A DNA stretch of 64,000 nucleotides from Comamonas sp. SCN 67-35 (lineage in GTDB: Bacteria; Pseudomonadota; Gammaproteobacteria; Burkholderiales; Burkholderiaceae_C), in assembly GCA_001725255.1 (NCBI GenBank), contig MEFV01000008.1:248001-312000 (forward strand). Reading direction: 5' to 3'. This document shows, in pieces, positions 35,828-45,413 of this stretch. Below the pieces are notes generated by a model. The model was given only the letters and a program-made list of their open reading frames with translations, was not told the origin of the DNA and did not search any database. The position numbers and the translations under genes were made by a program. How positions within the stretch are numbered: the first letter of the stretch is position 1; the number at the start of each line of letters is the position of its first letter.

Positions 35828-37039
35828 TTACCGCACCCGGCCGGGGATGGCGAGCGCGCCCTCCAGAACATGCATGCGCGTGAGGGGTGCGCTCTCGACG
35901 CGGTTGCGCCCCGCGCGCTTGGCGGCGTACAGCGCCCTGTCGGCGGCTTCGATCAGTTGCCCGGCTTCGTCACCGGGGCCGAGTTCCTCGGCGCAGCAGC
36001 CCACGCTGACGGTGACGTCGATGGACTGGCCCTTGTGGCTGCAGGGGGTTTCCTCCACCAGCTGGCGCAGCTTCTCGGCCACGCCCCGGGCCGCCTCGGG
36101 CGAGGTGTGAGGCAGCAGCAGCACGAACTCTTCGCCGCCCCAGCGGCCGACCAGATCCTGCGCCCGCAGATGCCGCTGCAGCAGCCGGGCAATGTGGCAG
36201 AGCACCGCGTCGCCGCCCGCGTGCCCGAGCCGGTCGTTGACGTCCTTGAAGTGGTCCACGTCCACCATGAGCACGGCGTAGGGTTGGTTCAGGCGCGCCG
36301 CGCACGCGACGTCGCGCGTGAGCGTCTGCAGCAGCTGGCGCCGGTTGGCGATGCCCGTGAGACTGTCGCTGCTGGCCAGATGCTCGTTGACGGCGTCGGC
36401 GCGATCCTTGGCCAGCAGCACGAACCCCAGCGAAGCCATCACCAGCGCCGCGAGCGATGATACCAGCGCCAGCTTGCCGGTGTCGTCCCCGTGCATGAAA
36501 TCGGTGAAAGGCAGGGGGTTCACCATGAACCAGAGAGCACGCGCCAGCAGCAGTACGCATTGAAACCCGAGCGCCGCGCTGATGAGCAGCGCGCCGCGCC
36601 GCTGGTTGGGCGCGCGCGGACGCCACAACGCCCGCACGGTCAGCGCCAGTTGTGCGGCCCAGATGACGCCGGCGAACAGCAACCGGGCGTGGTAGCTGTC
36701 GATGCTGGCGAACATCAGCGCGGCGGTGGCCACGACAGGAAGAGCGGCGGTCAGGCGCGGCGCAGGCTGCGCCTGGAATTGCGCGATGGCGCACAGCAGC
36801 AGAGCCAGGGCGAGACTCATCAAGGTGTTGGAGAGCACGATGTTGAGCGTGAGCGGCATCGCCCCGCGCATCAGCACCAGGCCGTGGGTGATCGCGTACA
36901 CCACGAGGGCGAGCGCCCACAGCCCCAACCCTTCGCTGCGTCGCGGCCGCATGACTGCCAGGGCCAGCGCCATGGCCGTCGTGGCGACGATGCTCATCAC
37001 GAGGATCGTCGCGGTGTCGAGGGGCGGCATGACGGCCAT
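35828..37039 (-). CDS. membrane diguanylate cyclase (GGDEF), paralogue 2
   Basis: This 403-residue protein has an N-terminal membrane module of about six or seven helices (residues 8-205). A GGDEF domain follows (about 225-390) with DSLTGIANRRQL, VDVDHFKDVNDRLGHAGGDAVL and the active-site GRWGGEEF. The inhibitory I-site RAQD lies five residues before GGEEF, so product feedback is expected. It makes cyclic di-GMP from two GTP. The neighbouring upstream gene is a close paralogue with the same layout. The ATG at 37039 precedes the first helix. Confidence 0.9.
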   Translation of the reverse strand: MAVMPPLDTATILVMSIVATTAMALALAVMRPRRSEGLGLWALALVVYAITHGLVLMRGAMPLTLNIVLSNTLMSLALALLLCAIAQFQAQPAPRLTAALPVVATAALMFASIDSYHARLLFAGVIWAAQLALTVRALWRPRAPNQRRGALLISAALGFQCVLLLARALWFMVNPLPFTDFMHGDDTGKLALVSSLAALVMASLGFVLLAKDRADAVNEHLASSDSLTGIANRRQLLQTLTRDVACAARLNQPYAVLMVDVDHFKDVNDRLGHAGGDAVLCHIARLLQRHLRAQDLVGRWGGEEFVLLLPHTSPEAARGVAEKLRQLVEETPCSHKGQSIDVTVSVGCCAEELGPGDEAGQLIEAADRALYAAKRAGRNRVESAPLTRMHVLEGALAIPGRVR

Positions 37040-37131
37040 GATGGGTGATGCAGAGGGCGCTGGTACACCTTGCGCGAGTGTGGTCAGAATGTAACCATTC
37101 GTGACGTCTTTGTCGAGAACTGCGCAGCAGC

Positions 37132-38340
37132 TCAGCTGCGGACAGGTGCTGGCCGCGCGCCGCGCAATTCGTGTGGGCGCGTCAGCGGCGCATGCTCCAC
37201 ACGGTTGCGCCCGCCCTGCTTGGCCGCGTACAGCGCCTTGTCGGCCGCGTCGACGAGCAGGCGTGGTCGATCGCCCGGTTGCAGGATGTCGGCGCAGATG
37301 CCGATGCTGATGGTCACGGGCAGGGGGATGCCGTCGTAGTGGCCGGGCGCGTCGCAGACGCCGGCGCGCACGGCCTCGGCCAGGTGGCGCGCACCTTCGA
37401 GCGTGGTGGCGGGCAGCAGCACCAGGAATTCCTCGCCGCCCCAGCGCCCCACCATGTCCTGCCCACGCACGCGCGCCTGCAGCAGGTGCGCGATGTGGCG
37501 CAGCACCGCGTCGCCGGCGAGGTGGCCGTGCGTGTCGTTCACGGCCTTGAAATGGTCGATATCCGCCATCATCACGGCGTAGGGCGCGTGTTCGCGCATC
37601 GCGCGCTCGGCATCGCGCCGCAGGGTCTGCTGCAGCAGGCGGCGGTTGGCAATGCCGGTCAGCATGTCGTAGTTGGCGAGTTCGTGGTTGACTGCCTCGG
37701 CCCTGTCCTTGGTCATGAGGATGAAACCGAGCGTCGCCAGCTGCACGACGATGAAGGAGGTGAGGAAGGTCAGGCTCTGGCCCAGGCCGTTGCTCGTGAT
37801 GATCCGGGGCGGGCCATCGTGCACCGCGTACCAGATGCCACGCCCCAGCAGCAGTACTCCCTCGATGCCCAGCGCCGCACTGATGAGCAGGGCACCGCGC
37901 CGCTGGCGCGGTGGCTCGGGGCGCCACAAGGCCCACAGGATCAGGCCGATCTGGACGGCCAGCAGGAAACTGATGACCAGTCGCCGCATTTGATCGTGGC
38001 CCTGGAAGATCACCAGCAACACGGCCGTCAGGGCGATGGGAAGGAGGACGGACAAGCGTTGCGGGGTGCGGCCGTGGAACTGGCTCACGGCGGCCAGCAG
38101 CAGCGCGAACGCAACCGCGAGCAGCGTGTTGGCCAGAACCATGCTGATCCAGTTCGGCGCCCACCCGTGCGTCATGAACAGCAGATACGTCACCGCGTGC
38201 GCCACGAGCGCGAGCGCCCACAGGCCGATGCCTTCTCGCCGATCCGGGCGCACCACGGCCATGGCAACGGCCAAGGCCATGGTGCCCGCGGTCACCATGA
38301 CCATCATTGTCGGCGTGTCCAAAGGAAGCGGTATGGTCAT
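37132..38340 (-). CDS. membrane diguanylate cyclase (GGDEF), paralogue 1
   Basis: This 402-residue paralogue of the next gene has the same membrane sensor region (VRPDRREGIGLWALALVAHAVTYLLF) and GGDEF domain (DMLTGIANRRLL, MADIDHFKAVNDTHGHLAGDAVL, GRWGGEEF). The I-site RGQD is kept at the same distance. The two genes look like a tandem duplication that diverged mainly in the membrane part. The ATG at 38340 gives an N-terminus (MTIPLPLDTPTMM) that aligns with MAVMPPLDTATIL of the other copy. The divergent dapL gene starts 171 bases away. Confidence 0.9.
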   Translation of the reverse strand: MTIPLPLDTPTMMVMVTAGTMALAVAMAVVRPDRREGIGLWALALVAHAVTYLLFMTHGWAPNWISMVLANTLLAVAFALLLAAVSQFHGRTPQRLSVLLPIALTAVLLVIFQGHDQMRRLVISFLLAVQIGLILWALWRPEPPRQRRGALLISAALGIEGVLLLGRGIWYAVHDGPPRIITSNGLGQSLTFLTSFIVVQLATLGFILMTKDRAEAVNHELANYDMLTGIANRRLLQQTLRRDAERAMREHAPYAVMMADIDHFKAVNDTHGHLAGDAVLRHIAHLLQARVRGQDMVGRWGGEEFLVLLPATTLEGARHLAEAVRAGVCDAPGHYDGIPLPVTISIGICADILQPGDRPRLLVDAADKALYAAKQGGRNRVEHAPLTRPHELRGARPAPVRS

Positions 38341-38511
38341 GAGAGCTCGCTGGAAGGCCACAATGCGCTTCAACAAGTATAGTGAAATACCTGCCCTGGA
38401 GCGGACGGCCCACCGCGCCGGCCGTGAGCGATCGTCGGCTGCGTGGCATCTCCTTCGCGCTTGGCGCACAATCGCCCGCCCGCCACGACACCGCGGCGGC
38501 AGGGGCACTCC
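38341..38511. promoter_or_regulatory. divergent region between the cyclase and dapL
   Basis: This 171-base gap contains one AT-richer island (CAACAAGTATAGTGAAATAC, 38371-38390). TATAGT at 38378-38383 could be a plus-strand -10, although its -35 is poor. No gene, repeat or clear operator was found. Confidence 0.3.
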
Positions 38512-39735
38512 ATGATCAGGATCAACAGCAACTACCAGAAATTGCAGGCGAACTACCTGTTTGCCGACATCGCCCGCCGCGTGCGGACCTTCCAGGCCGA
38601 GCACCCCGGGCGCGAGATCATCCGCCTGGGCATAGGCGACGTGACGCGGGCGCTGCCACCCGCCTGCATCGCCGCCATGCACAAGGCGGCCGACGAGCTA
38701 GCGAGCGAGGCGACGTTCCGCGGCTACGGCCCCGAACAGGGCTACGACTTCCTGCGCGAGACGATCGCAGAGCACGACTTTCGCGCGCGCGGCGCCGACA
38801 TTTCGGCCGACGAGATCTTCGTCAGCGACGGCGCCAAGTGCGACACCGGCAACATCCAGGAGCTGTTCGCACAGGATGTGCGCGTGGCCATTCCCGACCC
38901 GGTCTATCCGGTGTATGTGGACACCAACGTCATGGCCGGGCGCACCGGCGCGGCGCGGGACGGGCGTTATCCGGGCTTCACCTACCTGGACTGCACGGCG
39001 GCCAATGGCTACGTGCCCGCACTGCCGACGCAGGACGTGGACCTGATCTACCTGTGCTTTCCGAACAACCCCACGGGGGCGACGGCCACGCGCGAGCAGT
39101 TGCAGGCCTGGGTGGACTGGGCCCGCGCGCACAAGGCACTGATCCTGTTCGATGCGGCCTACGAGGCCTTCATCCGCGATGAGCGCCTGCCGCATTCCAT
39201 CTACGAGATTGCCGGTGCCAAGGAAGTGGCGATCGAGTTTCGCAGCTTCTCCAAGACGGCGGGCTTCACCGGCGTGCGCTGCGCCTACACCGTCGTGCCC
39301 GAGGCATGCACGGCCTGGGACGACGCGGGCAAGCCGGTCTCGGTGCGCGATCTCTGGAGCCGCCGGCACACCACCAAGTTCAACGGTGTCTCGTACCCGG
39401 TGCAGCGCGCGGCCGAGGCCGTTTACAGCGCCGAGGGCCGGCCGCAGGTGCGCGAGCTGATCGACTTCTACCTGAACAACGCCGCCTACATCCGCAAGTC
39501 GCTGCAGGGCATGGGCCTGGCGTGCACGGGCGGCGACAACTCGCCCTACATCTGGGTCGATACCGGGCGCGACGCGTGGGAGTTCTTCGATCTGCTGCTG
39601 CGCGATGCGGGCGTGGTCTGTACGCCGGGCGTGGGCTTCGGGCGTTGTGGCGAGAAGCACATCCGCATCAGCGCGTTCAACAGTTTCGAGAATGTGCGCA
39701 CCGCCATGCAGCGCATGGCCGACGCGCTGAAGTAA
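38512..39735 (+). CDS. dapL: LL-diaminopimelate aminotransferase
   Basis: This 407-residue class I/II PLP aminotransferase of the DapL type is indicated by an N-terminus [69 protein letters not shown] and the PLP lysine K248 in [15 protein letters not shown]. DapL converts tetrahydrodipicolinate directly to LL-diaminopimelate, bypassing the succinylase steps that most proteobacteria use. Its presence in a betaproteobacterium is uncommon. A diaminopimelate-decarboxylase-like gene follows by 22 bases, which supports a lysine or diaminopimelate role. The start at 38512 matches the usual N-terminus of the family. Confidence 0.88.
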   Translation: MIRINSNYQKLQANYLFADIARRVRTFQAEHPGREIIRLGIGDVTRALPPACIAAMHKAADELASEATFRGYGPEQGYDFLRETIAEHDFRARGADISADEIFVSDGAKCDTGNIQELFAQDVRVAIPDPVYPVYVDTNVMAGRTGAARDGRYPGFTYLDCTAANGYVPALPTQDVDLIYLCFPNNPTGATATREQLQAWVDWARAHKALILFDAAYEAFIRDERLPHSIYEIAGAKEVAIEFRSFSKTAGFTGVRCAYTVVPEACTAWDDAGKPVSVRDLWSRRHTTKFNGVSYPVQRAAEAVYSAEGRPQVRELIDFYLNNAAYIRKSLQGMGLACTGGDNSPYIWVDTGRDAWEFFDLLLRDAGVVCTPGVGFGRCGEKHIRISAFNSFENVRTAMQRMADALK

Positions 39736-39757
39736 GTCACGATCGAGGTCAGACACC

Positions 39758-41026
39758 ATGCCCATGTCCCATGCCTTCAAGGAGCGCCTGTTTCCTGTGC
39801 TGCCGCAGCTGGCCGAGCATTTCGGCACGCCGTTTCACATCTACGACGAAGCCGGCATCCGCGAGACCGGCGCCGCGCTCCAGCGCGCCTTCGCGGGCGT
39901 GCCGCGCTTTCGCGAGTATTACGCCGTCAAGGCGTTGCCCAATCCGCGCATCCTTGCCCTGATGCGCGAGCTGGGCTTCGGCTTCGACTGCAGCTCGGTG
40001 GCCGAGCTCGAGCTCGCGCGTGCCGCCGGCGCGCGGGGCGAGGACATCATGTTCACGTCCAACAACACCTCGGCCGAGGAGTTCGAGGCGGCCGCCCTGG
40101 ACGGCGGCTGCATCCTGAACCTGGACGACATCAGCCTCGTCGCCAAGGTGCCGCGGATGCCCGAGCTGGTGTGCTTTCGCTACAACCCGGGTCCGGCGCG
40201 CAGCGGCAACAGCATCATCGGCAACCCCGTGGAGGCCAAGTACGGCGTGGCGCACGATCAGCTGCTCGACGCCTTTCGCGCCGCGCAGGCGCGTGGCGCG
40301 CGGCGCTTCGGCCTGCACACCATGCTCGCGTCCAACGAGCGCGATTACCGCTACGTGGTGCAGACGGTGCGCATGCTGCTGGGCGTCATCGCCTGGGCGG
40401 GCAAGGAGCTGTCCATCCGCTTCGAGTTCATCAACATGGGCGGCGGCCTGGGCATTCCCTACCGGCCCGAGGACGAGGCGTTCGACGTGGCGGCGCTCGG
40501 CAACGAGGCCGGCGCCCTGCTCGCGGCCTTTCGCCAGCGCGAGGGCTACGCGCCCGCGGTGTTCATGGAAAGCGGGCGCTACATCACCGGGCCGCATGGC
40601 GTGCTCGTCACGCGCGCGATCAATCGCAAGGACACTTACCGCCATTTCGTCGGCGTCGATGCCTGCATGTCGGCGCTGATGCGCCCCGGCATGTATGGCG
40701 CCTACCACCACATCGACGTGCTGGGCAAGACGCCGACGGCCGCGGATGCGCCGGTCGATGTCGTCGGCTCGCTGTGCGAGAACAACGACAAGTTCGCCAT
40801 CGAGCGCCCGCTGCCCTCGGTGGACAACGGCGATCTGCTCGTCATCCACGACACCGGCGCGCACGGCCACGCCATGGGCTTCAACTACAACGGGCGCCTG
40901 CGTCCGCAGGAGCTGCTGCTGGGGGCCAATGGCCAGGTCGAGCGCATCCGCCGCGCCGAGACGCTGCAGGATCACTTCGCCACGCTGCAGTTCGAGCCCA
41001 GGGTCTGGCGCGGCGCCGGGCGTTGA
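39758..41026 (+). CDS. diaminopimelate-decarboxylase-like PLP enzyme
   Basis: This 422-residue fold-type III decarboxylase (alanine-racemase barrel) has the PLP lysine in [10 protein letters not shown] (near 51), an active-site loop [10 protein letters not shown], the phosphate-binding [17 protein letters not shown], and the catalytic Cys in [24 protein letters not shown] resembles the substrate loop of LysA. The motifs differ from standard LysA (CENNDK instead of CESSD, HTML instead of HCHIG). It may therefore act on diaminopimelate or on a related carboxylated polyamine. Its position between dapL and nadE favours the lysine route. Confidence 0.82.
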   Translation: MPMSHAFKERLFPVLPQLAEHFGTPFHIYDEAGIRETGAALQRAFAGVPRFREYYAVKALPNPRILALMRELGFGFDCSSVAELELARAAGARGEDIMFTSNNTSAEEFEAAALDGGCILNLDDISLVAKVPRMPELVCFRYNPGPARSGNSIIGNPVEAKYGVAHDQLLDAFRAAQARGARRFGLHTMLASNERDYRYVVQTVRMLLGVIAWAGKELSIRFEFINMGGGLGIPYRPEDEAFDVAALGNEAGALLAAFRQREGYAPAVFMESGRYITGPHGVLVTRAINRKDTYRHFVGVDACMSALMRPGMYGAYHHIDVLGKTPTAADAPVDVVGSLCENNDKFAIERPLPSVDNGDLLVIHDTGAHGHAMGFNYNGRLRPQELLLGANGQVERIRRAETLQDHFATLQFEPRVWRGAGR

Positions 41027-41039
41027 GGGAGGAAAGGCC

Positions 41040-41867
41040 ATGATGGATCGCCAGCGTGAAATCGCCGCGGCGCTCAGGGTCGTGCCGCCGTTTGCGGGCG
41101 AGGCGGCGCTTGTGGCCGAGTGCGAGCGCCGCCTCGCCTTCATCGCCGAAACGCTGCGCGCGAGCGGCCTGCACACGCTGGTGCTGGGCATCAGCGGCGG
41201 CATCGATTCCACGCTCGCGGGGCGGCTGGCGCAGCTGGCGGTGCAGGCGCTGCGCGCCGACACGGGCGACGCCGCTTATCGCTTCATCGCGGTGCGCCTG
41301 CCCTACGGTGTGCAGTTCGACGAGGCGGACGCGCGCATGGCGCTGGACTTCATCCGTGCCGACGAAACACTCACGGTGCCGATCGAACCTGCGGTGAGCG
41401 CGCTGGCGGCGCCGATTGCCGCGCTGGCGCAACTGGCGTCCGCGCGACGCGACTTCGTGCTCGGCAACATCAAGGCGCGCTGCCGCATGGTGGCGCAGTA
41501 CGCGATCGCGAACGCGCACAACGGTCTCGTGATCGGCACCGACCACGCGGCCGAGGCGGTAATGGGCTTTTTCACCAAGTTCGGCGATGGTGCCTGCGAT
41601 CTGGCGCCGCTCACGGGCCTCGTGAAGGGGCAGGTCCGCGCCATTGCGCGCCACCTGGGCGCCCCGGCGCATCTGGTGGACAAGACGCCCACGGCCGATC
41701 TGGAGAACCTCGCGCCGGGCAAGCCCGACGAGGTGGCGTACGGCGTCACCTATGCCGAGATCGACGCCTTCCTGCACGGTGAGCCCGTGAGCGAGCGGGC
41801 GGCGGCGCGCATCATCGCGACCTACGACGCGAGCGGCCACAAGCGCAGCCTGCCGCTGGCGCCCTGA
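41040..41867 (+). CDS. nadE: ammonia-dependent NAD+ synthetase
   Basis: This 275-residue protein has the length of the ammonia-using bacterial enzyme and lacks a glutaminase domain. The PP-loop [15 protein letters not shown] (near 50) binds ATP, and [46 protein letters not shown] and [17 protein letters not shown] match the family closely. It adenylates and amidates nicotinate adenine dinucleotide. GGAGGAAAGG precedes the first of two consecutive ATG codons. Why it sits behind dapL and the decarboxylase is unclear; the spacing of 13 bases suggests one operon. Confidence 0.93.
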   Translation: MMDRQREIAAALRVVPPFAGEAALVAECERRLAFIAETLRASGLHTLVLGISGGIDSTLAGRLAQLAVQALRADTGDAAYRFIAVRLPYGVQFDEADARMALDFIRADETLTVPIEPAVSALAAPIAALAQLASARRDFVLGNIKARCRMVAQYAIANAHNGLVIGTDHAAEAVMGFFTKFGDGACDLAPLTGLVKGQVRAIARHLGAPAHLVDKTPTADLENLAPGKPDEVAYGVTYAEIDAFLHGEPVSERAAARIIATYDASGHKRSLPLAP

Positions 41868-41879
41868 GCCGTCCCCGCG

Positions 41880-42854
41880 ATGCGCCGACCGAGCTGGCTG
41901 CCGGACGCGTTCGTCCTGACGCTGGTCGCGCTCATCGCGCTCGCGAGCGTGGTGCCGGTGAGGGGCGAGGCGGCGCGCTGGGCGGGCGGCCTCACCAACG
42001 CGGCCATCGCGCTGCTGTTCTTCCTGCATGGCGCCAAACTCTCGTTTTCGGCGGTGCTGCAGGGCCTTGCGCACTGGCGGCTGCACGGCTTCGTGCTGGC
42101 GGTCACCTTCATCGGCTTTCCGCTGCTGGGCTGGGCGGCCCAGCCGCTGCTCACGGCCGTGCTGGGGCCGGAACTGGCGCGCGGTGTGCTCTACTTCTGC
42201 GTGCTGCCGTCCACCGTGCAGTCGGCGATCGCGCTCACGTCCATGGCGCGCGGCAACGTCTCGGCGGCGGTCTGCGCGGCGGCGGTTTCCAGCCTGCTGG
42301 GGGTGTTTCTCACGCCCGCGCTGGTGCTCGTGCTGCTGGGCTCGGCCGTGCAGGGCATCGATTTCGGCCAGGCGCTCATGCGGGTGATGGTGCAGTTGCT
42401 GCTGCCCTTCGCCGCCGGGCAACTGGTGCGCCGCTGGATCGCGGGCTGGGTCGGCCGCCACCGGGGCGTGCTCAGGCATGTCGACCAGTCCTCGATCTAC
42501 CTCGTGATCTACACCGCGTTCAGCCAGGCGGTGGTCGATGGCCTCTGGCGGCAGTTGCCGCTGCAGCGCCTGCTGCTGCTCGTGCTGGTGTGCGGCGTGA
42601 TGCTGGCGCTGGCCCTGGGGCTGTGCCACTGGGCCACGGGGCGACTGGGCTTTGCGCTGCCCGACCGCATCACGGTGCTCTTCGGCGGTTCGCAGAAAAG
42701 CCTGGCGACCGGTGTGCCTATTGCCCAGGTGCTGTTCGCCGGTGGCACCATGGGGGCCTTGCTGCTGCCCTTGATGGTGTATCACCAGGTGCAGTTGATG
42801 ACGTGCGCGGCGCTTGCGCGGCGCTTCCAGGCGCATGAAGGAGACAGGACATGA
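41880..42854 (+). CDS. bile acid:sodium symporter-family (YfeH-like) transporter
   Basis: This 324-residue membrane protein has nine or ten predicted helices and the SBF-like/BASS pattern: ALLFFLHGAKLS, a conserved VLPSTVQSAIALTSMARGN crossing motif, and LFGGSQKSLATGVPIAQVLF near the C-terminus. Members move organic anions, bile acids or pantoate-like acids with sodium. The last 4 bases overlap the start of the AidB-like acyl-CoA dehydrogenase gene, so the two are translationally coupled. No substrate is evident. Confidence 0.87.
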   Translation: MRRPSWLPDAFVLTLVALIALASVVPVRGEAARWAGGLTNAAIALLFFLHGAKLSFSAVLQGLAHWRLHGFVLAVTFIGFPLLGWAAQPLLTAVLGPELARGVLYFCVLPSTVQSAIALTSMARGNVSAAVCAAAVSSLLGVFLTPALVLVLLGSAVQGIDFGQALMRVMVQLLLPFAAGQLVRRWIAGWVGRHRGVLRHVDQSSIYLVIYTAFSQAVVDGLWRQLPLQRLLLLVLVCGVMLALALGLCHWATGRLGFALPDRITVLFGGSQKSLATGVPIAQVLFAGGTMGALLLPLMVYHQVQLMTCAALARRFQAHEGDRT

Positions 42855-44509
42855 ACTGGCATACCCACGATGTTTTCAACCAGGTCTCGGAGCTGCGCGA
42901 CTACGATCTGCTGGCCACCGACCCGGCGCTGGCCGCAGCCATCGTGCGCGACGGCGCCGAATGGGCGCTGCCCCAGCTCTCGGGCTACGCGCGGCTGCTC
43001 GGCCAGTCCGACACCTACGAGCTGGCGGCCATGGCCAATCGCCATACGCCCGAGCTGCATGCGTTCGACGCACGCGGGCGGCGTATCGACCAGGTGGAGT
43101 TCCACCCGGGCTGGCACCAGCTCATGGCGATGTACCGCGGCGAGGGCCTGATTTCGCTCCCATTCAAGGAACGCCGCGCGGGCCGCTGGACGGCGTGGGC
43201 GGCCGGTTTCTATCTGCACGGCCAGGTCGAGCAGGGCACGCTGTGCCCGGCGACGATGACGCAGGCCTGCATCCCGCTCATCAAGCGGGAGGAGGCGCTC
43301 TGGGCCGAGCTGGGCGGCAAGCTCTACAGCGATGCCTACGACCCGCGCGACCTGCCGGCGGCGCAAAAGGAAAGCATCTGGGTCGGCATGGGCATGACGG
43401 AAAAGCAGGGCGGCTCGGACGTACGCGCCAACACCACCGTGGCCACGCCCGTCGGGGCGGGCGGGCGCGGGCAGGGCTACCTGCTGCGCGGGCACAAGTG
43501 GTTCTTCTCGGCGCCGATGTGCGACGCGCACCTGGTCGTCGCACGCGTGGGCGAGGGCGGGCCGTTCGCGTGCTTCTACGTGCCGCGCTGGCGCCCGGAC
43601 GGCACGAAGAACGCGGTGAACATCCAGCGCCTGAAGGACAAGGTGGGCAACCGCAGCAACTCCAGCAGCGAGGTGGAATTCAACGATGCCTGGGGCATCC
43701 TCATGGGCGAGGAAGGCAAGGGCATACGCACCATCATCGAGATGGCCACGTTCACGCGGCTCAACTGCGTCGTCGGCAGTGCAGCGATCCTGCGCCAGGC
43801 GCTGGTGCAGGCGATCGCCTACACCCGCAGGCGCCATGCATTCGGCAAGGCGCTCGCGGAGCAGCCGCTGATGCGCACGGTGCTCGCGGACATGGCGCTG
43901 GAGAGCGAGGCCGCGCTGGTGCTCCTGATGCGCCTGGCGCGCGCCTACGAGCGCGACGACACGCCCGCCGAGCGCGCCTGGAAGCGCATGATGACGCCCG
44001 CGGCCAAGTTCTGGGTCTGCAAGCGCGGCGTGGAACTCACCGGCGAGACCATGGAGGTGCTGGGTGGCAACGGCTACATCCTGGACGGCATCGTCGGGCG
44101 GCTGTTCCTGGAGGCGCCGGTCAACTCGATCTGGGAAGGCTCGGGCAACGTCATGTGCCTCGACGTGCTGCGCGCGCTCTCGCGCGAGCCCGAGGCGGCG
44201 CAGGCGCTGCTCGCGGAACTGGCCCCCGTCGCGCAGGGCGAGCCGCGCCTGAAGGCGCTGATGCAGTCGCTCGCCGCGATGGTGGCCACGGCGCCCGAGG
44301 AATTGGAAGCGCTCGGCCGCGTCTTCGTGCAGCGGCTGGTGCTGCTGGCCCAGGGCTGCCTGCTGCGCCAGCACGCACCGGCCTTCGTTGCCGAGGCCTT
44401 CATCGCCACGCGGCTCGGCCAAGGCGATCTGGGCGGGCGCGTGGCCGGGGCGGTGGACCTGCGCGGTGCTGGCGTGCAGGCGATCCTGGAGCGGGCGCTG
44501 CCGCAGTGA
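42851..44509 (+). CDS. AidB-like acyl-CoA dehydrogenase family protein
   Basis: This 552-residue flavoprotein shows the AidB-specific pattern: an extended N-terminal domain with VEFHPGWHQLM, then MTEKQGGSDVRANTT for FAD/substrate binding, GHKWFFSAPMCDAHLV, RRHAFGKALAEQPLM and the C-terminal GNGYILDGIVGRLFLEAPVNSIWEGSGNV. E. coli AidB is induced by alkylation, binds DNA and has low isovaleryl-CoA dehydrogenase activity. Whether this copy protects DNA or oxidises a short branched acyl-CoA cannot be decided here. No Ada-type regulator lies nearby. Confidence 0.88.
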   Translation: MNWHTHDVFNQVSELRDYDLLATDPALAAAIVRDGAEWALPQLSGYARLLGQSDTYELAAMANRHTPELHAFDARGRRIDQVEFHPGWHQLMAMYRGEGLISLPFKERRAGRWTAWAAGFYLHGQVEQGTLCPATMTQACIPLIKREEALWAELGGKLYSDAYDPRDLPAAQKESIWVGMGMTEKQGGSDVRANTTVATPVGAGGRGQGYLLRGHKWFFSAPMCDAHLVVARVGEGGPFACFYVPRWRPDGTKNAVNIQRLKDKVGNRSNSSSEVEFNDAWGILMGEEGKGIRTIIEMATFTRLNCVVGSAAILRQALVQAIAYTRRRHAFGKALAEQPLMRTVLADMALESEAALVLLMRLARAYERDDTPAERAWKRMMTPAAKFWVCKRGVELTGETMEVLGGNGYILDGIVGRLFLEAPVNSIWEGSGNVMCLDVLRALSREPEAAQALLAELAPVAQGEPRLKALMQSLAAMVATAPEELEALGRVFVQRLVLLAQGCLLRQHAPAFVAEAFIATRLGQGDLGGRVAGAVDLRGAGVQAILERALPQ

Positions 44510-44510
44510 T

Positions 44511-45275
44511 TCAGCGGATGGGTCCGGCCGTTGCGCCGCCATCGACCGTGAACACCGAGCCGGTGCAGTATCTCGCCTCGGATCCGGCGATGAAACACAT
44601 CATTGCAGCCACTTCGTCGGGGCTGGCATAGCGTTTCTGAGGAATAGCGGCTTCGATCTTTGCGCGTACTTCGAGTGGCTGAGCTGGATTCGCGCCTACT
44701 TGAATGGCTTCCATCATCCGTGTGTCTACGGCGCCAGGGCACACCGCATTGACACGAATCCCTTGCGGTGCACTCTCGATGGAAGCGGACCTCATCAGGC
44801 CAATGACAGCATGTTTGCTCGCTACATAGGGTGCGTGGCGCGCCGAGCCTCGAATGCCGGCGATCGAGGAGGTGATCACGATGCTACCGCCACCGGCCCG
44901 TCCCATCGCTGGTATCAATTGCGCCAGCCCCAGCCAAACGCCGCGTACGTTGACCTGCATCACGCGGTCGAATGACTCCACGGAGGTATCCATGATGAGC
45001 CCGGCAGGACCTTCGATGCCGGCGTTCAGGAAGGCCTGATCGATCCGTCCGTAATGGTCCAGCGCTGCCTTGACGTAGTCAACGGCTTGCTGCTCGTCAC
45101 TCACATCGGCGGCCACGCACAGGGACTCACCTCCTATGTCGTGTGCAACCGCTTCCAGGCGACGTTTGTCCAGATCCACGAGGACTACGGCGAGGCCCTG
45201 CGCAACCAGCCTGCGCGCGCAAGCCCGACCAATACCGCCGCCAGCGCCCGTCAATAGAGCCACTTGCCTGGTCAT
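44511..45275 (-). CDS. SDR-family oxidoreductase of the catabolic island
   Basis: This 254-residue classical short-chain dehydrogenase has the NAD(P) motif TGAGGGIGRACAR (near 8-20), LVDLDKRRL with the acidic residue expected for NAD preference, NAGIEG (near 84), catalytic Ser in ITSSIAGIRGS, and YVASKHAVIGLM with Tyr and Lys. I chose the ATG at 45275 because it starts 7 residues before the cofactor motif, with AAAGGA upstream. It is transcribed divergently from the E1-alpha gene across overlapping promoters, so it is probably co-controlled with the island. It likely oxidises a hydroxyl group of an acyl-CoA or acid intermediate. Confidence 0.88.
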   Translation of the reverse strand: MTRQVALLTGAGGGIGRACARRLVAQGLAVVLVDLDKRRLEAVAHDIGGESLCVAADVSDEQQAVDYVKAALDHYGRIDQAFLNAGIEGPAGLIMDTSVESFDRVMQVNVRGVWLGLAQLIPAMGRAGGGSIVITSSIAGIRGSARHAPYVASKHAVIGLMRSASIESAPQGIRVNAVCPGAVDTRMMEAIQVGANPAQPLEVRAKIEAAIPQKRYASPDEVAAMMCFIAGSEARYCTGSVFTVDGGATAGPIR

Positions 45276-45341
45276 TGGAGACGTCCTTTCTTTCTGTCCG
45301 TAGGCTGTCACGACACGATGCCACACCCTAGGGTTTCCCAT

Positions 45342-45383
45342 AATATATTGAATATTGACTCAAAAATCAAATACATCTAAAGT
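45342..45383. promoter_or_regulatory. overlapping divergent promoters of the island
   Basis: Plus strand: TTGACT (45355-45360), 17-base spacer, TAAAGT (45378-45383). Minus strand: TTGATT (complement of 45365-45370), 17-base spacer, TATATT (complement of 45342-45347). The two promoters share their -35 zone, and the segment contains the direct heptamers ATATTGA-ATATTGA and the palindrome AATATATT. A regulator such as the island TetR could control both directions here. Confidence 0.55.
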
Positions 45384-45413
45384 TGCGGCACTTTCAGCGT
45401 CGAACTGTGCGAC

